Below are positions 1 through 6,958 of a stretch of DNA of 14,590 nt, piece after piece (position 1 is the stretch's first letter; the number at the start of each line of letters is the position of its first letter). Made by a program: the position numbers and the translations under genes. A model generated the notes under the pieces. It was not told where the DNA came from, ran no database searches, and saw only the letters and a list, made by a program, of their open reading frames with translations. This stretch comes from Spirochaetaceae bacterium (GTDB lineage: Bacteria > Spirochaetota > Spirochaetia > Treponematales > Breznakiellaceae): positions 1 to 14,590 of the forward strand of contig JAITHM010000138.1 of NCBI GenBank assembly GCA_031279965.1. The letters run 5' to 3'.

Positions 1-8
1 GGGGGGGG
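1..8. repeat. poly-G tract of at least 8 at the window edge
   Basis: The window opens with eight consecutive G, which read as CCC CCC CC in codons 15-17 of the gene starting at position 50 on the minus strand. The true length is unknown because the tract is cut by the window edge. Homopolymeric G/C tracts of this size are known slippage sites, and poly-G tracts affect expression of some genes in Treponema pallidum. Whether this one varies cannot be seen here. Confidence 0.5.
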
Positions 9-50
9 TATATTACCCTCTACAGGATGAATTACTTCAAATTTATTCAT
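1..50 (-). CDS. 5' end of an unidentified gene, truncated by the window edge
   Basis: On the minus strand an ATG at 50-48 is preceded by a perfect AAGGAG Shine-Dalgarno motif at 63-58 with a 7-nt spacer, so a real gene very probably starts here. It begins MNKFEVIHPVEGNIPP and leaves the window inside a run of proline codons made by a poly-C tract. The start lies 14 nt after the stop of the TtcA-like gene, so it is probably the third gene of that operon. Sixteen residues are too few to name a product. The ribosome binding site is seen; operon membership is inferred. Confidence 0.7.
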   Translation of the reverse strand, partial: MNKFEVIHPVEGNIPP

Positions 51-64
51 AAGAACACTCCTTA

Positions 65-823
65 TTATACTTCCACTATATTACGAACATTTGTCTGCGT
101 CAAGGCCTGGTAGATGCGCCGCTTAACGGCTCCACTGCCATCTGTTAAAGCGGCAACACGCTTTCGAATAGACATACGCTGGGAATTCCGGCCGTAGGGA
201 CAAGTGCACGCCGCTTTAAGAAGTCCTACAGCGTCAGCGCAGGCTATCACCTGGCGTTCTTCAAGGCAGGCAAGCGGACGAATCAGGGTAACCGGATATT
301 TACGATAGGCAAGCCGCACCGGCATTCCGCTCAGCTTGCCTGCCGCTGTAATATTCATAAACCATGTTTCCAGAATATCATCAAGATGATGCCCCAGCGC
401 AATTTTGGTACAATTTTTCTGCACCGCATAAGCAAGAAGCTCTGCCCGGCGCTGTGTTGAGCACCAGTAGCAGTTCATCTTTTCACCCGGTTTTAAGCGG
501 CCTATTACAGGCACGAAGAGATCATCAAAAGGAATTCCCCACGATTCAAGATTCCGGGCAAGTTCCGTTTTTTTACAACAACTGCAAAAATCAGACGAAA
601 TATGCAGCGCGAACAATTCATAGCGTTTTTTTACCGCCTGCCGTATCGATGAAAGAGCCCAGGCAAGTACTGATGAATCTTTCCCTCCCGATACAGCAAT
701 GAGAATCCGGTCGCCATCCTCAATCAAATTGTGTTCGAGTACGGCCTTGGTTACCAGTTTTTGTACAATGCGCGGTGCACTGGTTTGCCGGAAAAACCGT
801 TCAGCCATACCGTTTAACCACAT
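65..823 (-). CDS. TtcA/TilS-family PP-loop ATPase, probable tRNA 2-thiocytidine synthetase
   Basis: This 252-residue protein carries the PP-loop SGGKDS at residues 45-50, which binds ATP in enzymes that adenylate a tRNA base. A CxxC pair (C118, C121) follows, then GHHLDD at 144-149 and a C-terminal CTCP cluster (C206, C208). TtcA enzymes thiolate cytidine 32 of tRNA and hold an iron-sulfur cluster on a CxxC plus a third distant cysteine, which fits this layout. The protein is shorter than E. coli TtcA (about 310 residues) and has an extra CSCC cluster at 80-83. The start overlaps tcdA by 23 nt; an internal ATG at 808 would cut this to an 8-nt ATGGCTGA overlap. Neither start has a strong Shine-Dalgarno motif, and coupling to tcdA is likely. 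Substrate is inferred from the family; a different tRNA thiolation target is possible. Confidence 0.78.
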   Translation of the reverse strand: MWLNGMAERFFRQTSAPRIVQKLVTKAVLEHNLIEDGDRILIAVSGGKDSSVLAWALSSIRQAVKKRYELFALHISSDFCSCCKKTELARNLESWGIPFDDLFVPVIGRLKPGEKMNCYWCSTQRRAELLAYAVQKNCTKIALGHHLDDILETWFMNITAAGKLSGMPVRLAYRKYPVTLIRPLACLEERQVIACADAVGLLKAACTCPYGRNSQRMSIRKRVAALTDGSGAVKRRIYQALTQTNVRNIVEV

Positions 824-1613
824 CTTGAAGGACTAGCGAAGCGAGCGTCATCCCCGCCGCTGCCGTTACGGTTACCGAACTGCCGTTAATTACTTTTTTC
901 GATGCACACCAGTCTGGCGTGGCAGCATCGCGGTTGTGCGGGCACAAACACAGGGTGTTGCCGCAGGCCGAAACTATTTCTGTCCGGTTGGGGAGTTTTT
1001 CCGTGCTGTAAACAGTGGTAAAATGGCCGGAAAAACGCCGTTTCCGAAGCTCCTGCCGCACAAGCCGCGCCAGTGAACAGCCGTGCGTATTCCATATATT
1101 GGCGACGGCAAGGCGCGTTGGATCAAGCTTGCACGCCATTCCCATTGATGAATAGAGCGTTTTTCCCGCCAGTATGCTCGTTTCGATAAGGGCTATTTTG
1201 CATGAAAGGCTGTCAATCGCATCAATTACGTAGGCCGCCTGATCAAAATTAAACGTTTGCGCATTTTCTGCAGTAAAAGCGCACCGCAAAGCCGTCACTT
1301 CACAGTCGGGATTTATCTCGAGCAGGCGCTGCCGCAACACATCAGCCTTATAACATCCAATCGTACCAGGCAGCGCTTGAATCTGCCGGTTAATGTTGGT
1401 AACACAGATTTGGTCAGAATCAACAATAGTAAGGATACGCACGCCAGACCTGACAAGTGCTTCGGCACACCAACTGCCAACACCGCCCAGACCGAATATC
1501 ATTACATGTTCTTTTCCCAACGCATCAAGTGCCGCCTCGCCGGTAAGCAAGGCAAGCCGCGCTAATGCGGCATTTTTTTTAACTGTGGGTGGAACGCCGG
1601 CAGATGGTATCAT
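801..1613 (-). CDS. tcdA: tRNA threonylcarbamoyladenosine dehydratase (TcdA, ThiF/E1-like)
   Basis: TcdA converts N6-threonylcarbamoyladenosine at position 37 of tRNA into its cyclic form, using ATP. The protein shows the E1-like nucleotide fold: GLGGVGSW near the N-terminus, DSDQICVTNINRQ with the conserved Asp, Asn and Arg, and DAIDS as the second acidic motif. The C-terminal region is cysteine-rich and ends in the TcdA-type VTAAAGMTLAS segment. I chose the ATG at 1613 (270 residues) because family members start shortly before the nucleotide-binding strand and because it avoids the divergent murJ start. A TTG at 1649 would add 12 residues and overlap the murJ region. A TATACT -10-like box lies at 1654-1649 on this strand, but no good -35 was found. 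The TtcA-like gene follows with an overlap, giving a tRNA-modification operon. Confidence 0.88.
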   Translation of the reverse strand: MIPSAGVPPTVKKNAALARLALLTGEAALDALGKEHVMIFGLGGVGSWCAEALVRSGVRILTIVDSDQICVTNINRQIQALPGTIGCYKADVLRQRLLEINPDCEVTALRCAFTAENAQTFNFDQAAYVIDAIDSLSCKIALIETSILAGKTLYSSMGMACKLDPTRLAVANIWNTHGCSLARLVRQELRKRRFSGHFTTVYSTEKLPNRTEIVSACGNTLCLCPHNRDAATPDWCASKKVINGSSVTVTAAAGMTLASLVLQDVVKRYG

Positions 1614-1658
1614 CAGATTGAGTATTGAAAAAGCGCCATCTTTTTGCAAGTATACAGA

Positions 1659-3218
1659 ATGGCACTTCGGCGTTCTTTGCTCCGTTCAGGTTCCTTGCTC
1701 TCTGGCTTTACGCTGATTTCGCGTATCCTCGGTCTTGTTCGAGAAATGACTAAGGCGGCGCTCCTTGGCACCAGCGCTCTTTCTGATGCATTTTCCGTTG
1801 CGTTTTTAGTACCCAACCTGTTTCGCCGCCTTTTTGCAGAAGGTTCGATAGCCGTCGCATTCATTCCAACATTTAAAGAATACCTAATCCATGATGATTA
1901 TCAGGAAACGCGGGAATTTTTATCCTCGTTTTGGACATTTTTAAGCTTTGTCGTGTCCTCAGCCGTTGTACTGGGTATCGTGTGCGCCCCACTCATCGTT
2001 CCCCATTTCGGCATCAGTGCGCAGGAGGAAACGGCGCTGCTTACCCGAATTATGTTCCCCTATCTATTTTTTATTTCGATTGCCGCTTTTTTTCAGGGCA
2101 TACTGAACAGCGTACACAGCTTTGTTCCTTCCGCCCTTGCGCCAATACTTCTTAATATCGCCACTATTGCCGCCGCCTGGCTTTTAACTCCGCTGTTTGA
2201 TAATCCAGCCCGTGCAATGGCAACAGGAATCTTTGCCGGCGGCCTTCTGGAAGCGCTTATTCAGTTTCCATTTGTGCTAAAAAGGGGATTCTCATTTCGC
2301 TGGATAAACTTGAAGAAGGCTTTTCTTAATCCAGGCACACAAAAGGTTTTGCGGCTTATCGGCCCGACTATCATCGGCATGGCCGCATATCAATTAAATG
2401 ATATTGTCTCTACGGCTCTGGCGGGGAAAGCCGGTGTAGGGGTCGTTTCCAGTTTGCAATACTCGCTGCGTCTTCAGGAATTGATACTTGGTGTATTTGC
2501 CGTTTCCATTGGCACCGTCTTGCTGCCACAGCTTGCTGAAGAAGCAAAAACGGCAAATTGGAATGTTTACAATAAACGTCTTGGTGATGCCATTGCGATT
2601 ATTGCGCTTATCACTCTGCCGGTAACTTTTTTTTCACTGGAGCACAGCGAAACGCTTATCCGGCTTCTTTTCCAAACCCGTAAATTTGATGAAGAATCTG
2701 TCATGCTGACGGTACGGGCATTTACCTTCCATATTGCCGGCTTGTTTTTTATTGCGCTTAATCGAATACTTGCCCCGGCGTTCTACGCACAAAACGACTC
2801 GCTCTCGCCGACAATTGCCGGGATTGTTTCGTTTGCTGTGAATATTGTGCTGGCCGTTGTCCTTGTCCGGGTAATGGCCGGCAGCGGAATCGCACTTGCC
2901 CTGTCTGCTGCCGGGGCGGTTAATACCGTTCTTTTATTCTTCTTCCTGAAAAAAAATCCTGAAATCACGGTTTCCGGTATTGTGTGCAATTCCCTTGGAT
3001 ACAGTGTTAAAATCCTGATTTTTTCACTACTTGCCATGATACCCGTACGGCTCCTTACTCCCCGCCTCTTTCACTTTTTCTCTGTTCACACGGATTCAAG
3101 GCTTTTACACCTTGTATTGCCCTGTATAGCAAGCGCCCTGATCTTCGCCGCCGCAGGAATTATACTTCTTTTACTTACAAAAGACCGGTTTGTTAAAATG
3201 ATTTTCAGAATTCGCTGA
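1659..3218 (+). CDS. murJ: Lipid II flippase MurJ
   Basis: MurJ moves the peptidoglycan precursor lipid II across the inner membrane. The 519-residue, highly hydrophobic protein fits the 14-helix MOP-superfamily fold. Its N-terminus carries the family signature: SRILGLVRE (residues 21-29), SDAF (42-45) and PNLFRRLFAEG (52-62). R22, R28, D43 and R56 line up by eye with the essential R18, R24, D39 and R52 of E. coli MurJ at a constant offset of four. The ATG at 1659 fits family N-termini; an upstream in-frame TTG at 1644 would add five residues and sits in a TTGCAA palindrome shared with an alternative tcdA start. No strong Shine-Dalgarno motif precedes the ATG. The stop lies 9 nt from the stop of the convergent gene at 3228, with no clear terminator between. 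Confidence 0.93.
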   Translation: MALRRSLLRSGSLLSGFTLISRILGLVREMTKAALLGTSALSDAFSVAFLVPNLFRRLFAEGSIAVAFIPTFKEYLIHDDYQETREFLSSFWTFLSFVVSSAVVLGIVCAPLIVPHFGISAQEETALLTRIMFPYLFFISIAAFFQGILNSVHSFVPSALAPILLNIATIAAAWLLTPLFDNPARAMATGIFAGGLLEALIQFPFVLKRGFSFRWINLKKAFLNPGTQKVLRLIGPTIIGMAAYQLNDIVSTALAGKAGVGVVSSLQYSLRLQELILGVFAVSIGTVLLPQLAEEAKTANWNVYNKRLGDAIAIIALITLPVTFFSLEHSETLIRLLFQTRKFDEESVMLTVRAFTFHIAGLFFIALNRILAPAFYAQNDSLSPTIAGIVSFAVNIVLAVVLVRVMAGSGIALALSAAGAVNTVLLFFFLKKNPEITVSGIVCNSLGYSVKILIFSLLAMIPVRLLTPRLFHFFSVHTDSRLLHLVLPCIASALIFAAAGIILLLLTKDRFVKMIFRIR

Positions 3219-3227
3219 TCCCGTGGG

Positions 3228-4061
3228 CTATGGGGAAATCCGCTTCCATTGCGCTGGTGCTGCTTTGCCATGAACAACTTGAGACATCTTTTTGTCCTGG
3301 CCAAATTCCGCGCTGCTTGCCGTCCACGTCCCCCGCAAGATCGTCCCTTGCTCAAAAAGGGCAAGCCGCCAGATCATAGGCTTTGCTTCGGCGGCAAGTT
3401 CGCGGGCAGCCGATTCCGGCAACGGATAATAATACCGGTAATTTTGCGGAGAAACTTGCGTGATAATCAGCAAGTTTTCTTCGATTTGCCAATTTATTTC
3501 CATATTCGCGCCTGATGAAAAAAACACCAACCCCCGCCCTGCAGGTGAAAACCGGGCAAACTCAACCCCAGACGTTCCCTGCCAGCTTCCCTGGATGGCG
3601 CGTTGGGTAAGTTGCAGTGCCCCTTCCACCGTATGAAGCGCGGCAATTTGCACTGTTTTTGGGAAATATTCTTCAATAATCGAGCGAATATTAAGGGCAA
3701 GCTCGCCGGCGTTTTTATACATGTAAGCATGATTTTGTCTGCGGGCTTTGTTGGGGGCATCAAGGCTAAGCCGCAGCACATGATTATCATTTTCCAACGT
3801 GACGCTGCCACTTAACACATACAAATCGTGCTCCATATCACCAGTAAGCAGTTCCACGCCGTCCATATCGGCGATGTACGATGTAACAAGCGATTCTATA
3901 AGGCGCCCTTCGTCAGCTTCAATATCAACAACGGTAAACGGTTCAACACGAATACGAATATCAGCATCATCTGCATACAGAATACTTGCTGCAAGCCAGA
4001 ACACAGCAGAGAGACTCCGGGGCAGTTTCTGAATCAGGCCGAACATCATTTTTATCATCAT
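3228..4061 (-). CDS. Exported protein of unknown function, N-terminal half TolB/CsgG-like
   Basis: I do not recognise a named family. The 277 residues begin with basic residues and a hydrophobic stretch (about 16-29), with a plausible signal-peptidase site after LYA-30, so the protein is probably periplasmic. Residues about 34-105 have the alternating pattern of TolB-N/CsgG-like domains: a VEPFTVVD strand, a helix, then DLYVLSGSV and a LRLSLDAP strand. Residues about 158-255 form a separate beta-rich part with GSWQG and ILRGTW. The ATG at 4061 overlaps the smpB stop as ATGA and has a GGGAG motif a few bases upstream, so translation is probably coupled to smpB. A second ATG follows immediately. 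The domain resemblance is a by-eye impression and needs a structure-level search. Confidence 0.75.
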   Translation of the reverse strand: MMIKMMFGLIQKLPRSLSAVFWLAASILYADDADIRIRVEPFTVVDIEADEGRLIESLVTSYIADMDGVELLTGDMEHDLYVLSGSVTLENDNHVLRLSLDAPNKARRQNHAYMYKNAGELALNIRSIIEEYFPKTVQIAALHTVEGALQLTQRAIQGSWQGTSGVEFARFSPAGRGLVFFSSGANMEINWQIEENLLIITQVSPQNYRYYYPLPESAARELAAEAKPMIWRLALFEQGTILRGTWTASSAEFGQDKKMSQVVHGKAAPAQWKRISP

Positions 4062-4516
4062 GTGAACTCCCGTCTAAATTCGCGTTCAGTATCCCGTTGA
4101 AGGTCGCGTTCACGGATGCCGGCACGTTTATCGTAACTTTTTTTACCTTTACAAACGCCCAGTTCAACTTTGACACGACCATTTTTAAGATAAAAAGAAA
4201 GTGGTATCAATGTATAGCCCTTTTCTTCGACCTTGCGCTTAAGCCGTTTAATTTCCTCTTTATGCAGTAAAAGTTTTTTTTTGCGCAGCGGATCATGATT
4301 GAAAATTGACGAAAATGGATTTTCTGCAATCTGTAGTTGATTAAGCCAGACTTCATTCTGCACAATTTCCGCCCATGCATCAGGAAACGATATGCGCCCA
4401 TCGCGCACAGACTTTATTTCAGTGCCCACAAGCACAATGCCAGCCTCATACGTGTCATCAACAGCATAGTCAAAGTAAGCCTTACGGTTCTTGGCGACAA
4501 GCTTTGTGGCGGACAT
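4058..4516 (-). CDS. smpB: SsrA (tmRNA)-binding protein SmpB
   Basis: SmpB binds tmRNA and carries it into stalled ribosomes for trans-translation. The 152-residue protein has the usual length and the conserved blocks NRKAYFDY, YEAGIVLVGTEIKSVRDG, FNHDPLRKKKLLLHK, KVEEKGYTLIPLSFYLKNGRVK and the basic tail KGKKSYDKRAGIRERD. The tail is the part that enters the mRNA channel. The ATG at 4516 follows the upstream FGE-like gene by 1 nt with a GGGGCG motif as a likely ribosome binding site. The stop overlaps the next gene as ATGA. No ssrA gene was found in this window. Confidence 0.96.
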   Translation of the reverse strand: MSATKLVAKNRKAYFDYAVDDTYEAGIVLVGTEIKSVRDGRISFPDAWAEIVQNEVWLNQLQIAENPFSSIFNHDPLRKKKLLLHKEEIKRLKRKVEEKGYTLIPLSFYLKNGRVKVELGVCKGKKSYDKRAGIRERDLQRDTEREFRREFT

Positions 4517-4517
4517 A

Positions 4518-6080
4518 TTACGCCCCAGAAGATGGTGTTAAGGTCTTTTTAGTGGCAATTACCACACGAAAACCTGTAAACGGCGAACAGCTTTGTGGTG
4601 GAAGCGATGCCCGCATTTCCGCAATTACAAGCTGCGGCTGATTAACATAGGAACCGCCGCGTACGCTCCGTTCCGGTGATGACAGCGCGTTTATTGCTTC
4701 CGGTGGGGCGGCAAGATATTCAAGCGGCGCCCAGGCATCAACGCACCACTCCCACAATCCGGCTGATCCGTTTCGGCTTGTCATGTGCCGGGGAACTGCC
4801 GCGGCAGCGACATTCGCTTCTGAAAATTTTGCCATATATTCCCATTCCGCTTCGGTAGGAAGCCGCACTTCAAATTCGGCGGCCAGCGCGGCGGGGAGTT
4901 TCCCGTTAAGCCAGGTGCTAAAAGCTTCTGCGGCATAATAGCTTACGCCGCATTGTGATGGCGCAGGATATGCATTATTTGCCGCAAAAAACGCCGCTGG
5001 TGAAGGGAATGAGGCGATCGGCTCAAGATAATTATCATCAACAAGATTTTCCGCGATAAGGGCGGCTTTGTTTTCAAGGCGCCAGCGCGGATTTTCGTCA
5101 AGAAACATCTTCCATGCATCTACGGAAATTTCATCAATACTGATATACAGAGGCCCGACTGTTTCGCTGTGCTGGAACCCGCCATTTTGCATGTACGTGT
5201 TTTCACTGAATCGGGCGCTAAATGAGATATTTGCCACGGCAAGCGGCGCACCGTCACGAGGAGCGGTAAATGCGGCGTTTTTTGTACCGCCGTCGGCCCA
5301 AACTTGGGGAAACAGCGCCGATTCGCTGAGTTTTTGCGCGTACCCCTCCGGCAGAATATCGCTAAGCGCCACCGTAAAGGCTGGGTTTCGTTGCATATAA
5401 TCAAAAATATCCCGTCCTGCCGCAAGCGCCGTCAACGGCGACGGCACCTGCCCGCCGGAAACAGCAATAAATTCAGCACGAAGCAGGTCTTTCAGCGCTG
5501 CGCGGGTAACCATAAATCGTGCCGCTGCTTCCAGAAAAGGGCGTGCTTGGCCTGCGACAGGTGCACTTTGGTAGGTTCCTTCGGATAGATCAAGTGGTAT
5601 TTGACGGTCTTTTGTCGGTTCATCGGCGAAAGTCCACGCGGCATACGCAGCAGCACGGTATTTAAGCGCGGCAAGCGGCGCTTTTTCGGTAAGATGCGCG
5701 TCAATTTTGATGCTTTTGGGGAAAAACCGTGAGGCAATTACACGATTCCCTACTTCAACTGTCTGATTGAAAGACTCAAAACCTGGCAAAACAACGGTAA
5801 TAGTTCGCATACCCGCATCAGCGAAAATTTGGGCGGGGGTTGCCGCATAATACACATCATCAATCCGCACCGCCGCGCCGTGCGGCACACTTACAACTTC
5901 CAGCAGAGCGCCTGGACGGGAAATGCCCGGAAAAATGAAAAGATACCCCAGAATAACAAAGATGATAAGCCCGTAAAGCACCGAAAGGTACACCCCAGGA
6001 CGTATTCCCAACAAAGGTGGCAACCGTACAAGATCCTGATCCTGTTCAGGAGTTTCTGCTGTTTTGGCACGGCGCTTCAT
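4518..6080 (-). CDS. Membrane-anchored PEGA and FGE-sulfatase-like domain protein
   Basis: The 520-residue protein has a basic cytoplasmic tail of about 28 residues, one transmembrane helix (about 30-50) and then an extracytoplasmic part. Residues about 60-112 resemble a PEGA domain (SVPHGAAVRIDD, YYAATPAQI, VVLPGFESF). The middle is helical. Residues about 309-505 match the formylglycine-generating-enzyme fold: RLPTEAEWEY (406-415), GLWEWCVDAW (441-450), SVRGGSY (472-478) and a final GFR (503-505). Catalytic FGEs use a cysteine pair between the RGGSY block and the GFR block; here only one cysteine (C498) lies there, at the wrong place, so enzymatic activity is doubtful and a binding role more likely. 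It is the first gene of an operon with smpB 1 nt downstream. Function unknown. Confidence 0.85.
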   Translation of the reverse strand: MKRRAKTAETPEQDQDLVRLPPLLGIRPGVYLSVLYGLIIFVILGYLFIFPGISRPGALLEVVSVPHGAAVRIDDVYYAATPAQIFADAGMRTITVVLPGFESFNQTVEVGNRVIASRFFPKSIKIDAHLTEKAPLAALKYRAAAYAAWTFADEPTKDRQIPLDLSEGTYQSAPVAGQARPFLEAAARFMVTRAALKDLLRAEFIAVSGGQVPSPLTALAAGRDIFDYMQRNPAFTVALSDILPEGYAQKLSESALFPQVWADGGTKNAAFTAPRDGAPLAVANISFSARFSENTYMQNGGFQHSETVGPLYISIDEISVDAWKMFLDENPRWRLENKAALIAENLVDDNYLEPIASFPSPAAFFAANNAYPAPSQCGVSYYAAEAFSTWLNGKLPAALAAEFEVRLPTEAEWEYMAKFSEANVAAAAVPRHMTSRNGSAGLWEWCVDAWAPLEYLAAPPEAINALSSPERSVRGGSYVNQPQLVIAEMRASLPPQSCSPFTGFRVVIATKKTLTPSSGA

Positions 6081-6106
6081 AGTTTATTTCTACACTTCCA
6101 ATTCAG

Positions 6107-6136
6107 TTCATACACAAATTTTCCCCGCTTTGTCAA
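6107..6136 (-). promoter_or_regulatory. Sigma-70-type promoter for the FGE-like/smpB operon
   Basis: On the minus strand a perfect TTGACA (6136-6131) is followed after 18 nt by TATGAA (6112-6107), four of six to the -10 consensus. Transcription would begin near 6100, giving a leader of about 20 nt before the ATG at 6080. It is the best sigma-70-type match noticed in this intergenic region. Confidence 0.55.
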
Positions 6137-6201
6137 GTCCTCTGTCCTTGGTTAATCAACAATGCTTAACGATCCGGCCACTATTCGTTTTACTGGAGCA
6201 C

Positions 6202-6210
6202 TGTTAGACT
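6202..6210 (+). promoter_or_regulatory. Possible extended -10 promoter of rsmI
   Basis: TGTTAGACT reads as TG-N-TAGACT, an extended -10 element with four of six matches in the hexamer. The predicted start of transcription falls at about 6216-6217, which is the first base of the rsmI ATG. No -35 box is evident at the normal distance. The evidence is weak and positional only. Confidence 0.25.
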
Positions 6211-6216
6211 TGAACA

Positions 6217-6909
6217 ATGTCCGTTCTTTATATGGTGGCAACGCCTATTGGTAATCTTGAAGACTTGACACTCCGGGCAATTGCTACGCTTAAAAAAGTT
6301 TCGCTTGTTGCTGCTGAAGATACGCGGCGGACATTAGCCCTCTTGACACATCTTGGGATTCGGGTTACCATGCTTTCGTGCAGAGCGTACAATGAAGATG
6401 CGGCGGCAGCAAAGATTATTGCTGTTCTTAACGAAGGCAAAGATGTTGCTTACGTATCTGATGCAGGAAGTCCCGCGTTAAGTGACCCGGGAGCGCTTCT
6501 TGCCCATAAAACGGCGGCAAACGGGCATCTTGTGGTGCCAGTTCCCGGCCCTTCAGCGTTTTCGACATTGGTGAGTGTTGCTGGATTTTCTGGCAAAACA
6601 ATTGTTTTTGAAGGATTTTTATCACCAAAAAGCGGGCGCCGCAGGACCCGGCTTAAAACACTGCTTGATATGGAAGTTGTTTTCGTGGTATACGAATCTC
6701 CATTCCGTATTCTTAAGCTTTTGTTTGATTTAGCCGAATTAGATAGTGCACGTGCTGTGTGCGCCGGAAGAGAAATGACGAAGCTCCATGAAGAGTTCAT
6801 CCGGGGTACTGCGGCGGAAGTTTTTGCTCTGCTTTCGGAACGAAAAGACATTCGTGGGGAATTTGCGGTGTGCGTTTCGGGGAACAAGGCAGATGAAAAA
6901 AAAATCTAA
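6217..6909 (+). CDS. rsmI: 16S rRNA 2'-O-ribose C1402 methyltransferase RsmI
   Basis: RsmI methylates the ribose of C1402 in the 16S rRNA decoding centre using S-adenosylmethionine. The tetrapyrrole-methylase fold shows its motifs in order: VATPIGNLEDLTLRA (7-21), AEDTRRT (33-39), SDAGSPALSDPG (81-92), PVPGPSA (108-114), FEGFLSPKSG (131-140) and YESPFRI (159-165). At 230 residues it is about 50 shorter than E. coli RsmI and ends soon after the catalytic domain, so the usual small C-terminal domain seems to be missing. The ATG at 6217 has no Shine-Dalgarno motif at a normal distance; the nearest GGAG-like run is about 16 nt away. The stop codon lies inside the flgM promoter. Confidence 0.92.
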   Translation: MSVLYMVATPIGNLEDLTLRAIATLKKVSLVAAEDTRRTLALLTHLGIRVTMLSCRAYNEDAAAAKIIAVLNEGKDVAYVSDAGSPALSDPGALLAHKTAANGHLVVPVPGPSAFSTLVSVAGFSGKTIVFEGFLSPKSGRRRTRLKTLLDMEVVFVVYESPFRILKLLFDLAELDSARAVCAGREMTKLHEEFIRGTAAEVFALLSERKDIRGEFAVCVSGNKADEKKI

Positions 6910-6934
6910 ACTTGTTCATGTTTTTTGCCGATAA
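6907..6934 (+). promoter_or_regulatory. Sigma-28 (FliA)-type promoter upstream of flgM
   Basis: TAAA at 6907-6910 and a perfect GCCGATAA at 6927-6934 are separated by 16 nt, close to the FliA consensus TAAA-N15-GCCGATAA. Transcription would begin near 6941, shortly before the flgM ribosome binding site. The TAAA contains the rsmI stop codon TAA. FlgM is the known antagonist of sigma-28, so this site implies negative feedback. Confidence 0.75.
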
Positions 6935-6958
6935 TTTTGGTAAGTAGAGGAAGAAGGT

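Noticed and set aside
364..702. Plus-strand open frame opposite the TtcA-like gene
   Set aside because: It lies wholly antisense to a well-supported gene and its translation shows no family pattern.
2356..2363. A second GCCGATAA on the minus strand inside murJ
   Set aside because: No TAAA-type -35 lies at the right distance and no gene follows on that strand; it is probably chance in coding sequence.
3219..3236. Possible terminator between murJ and the convergent gene
   Set aside because: Only a 4-bp TCCC/GGGG pairing is possible and no T tract follows.
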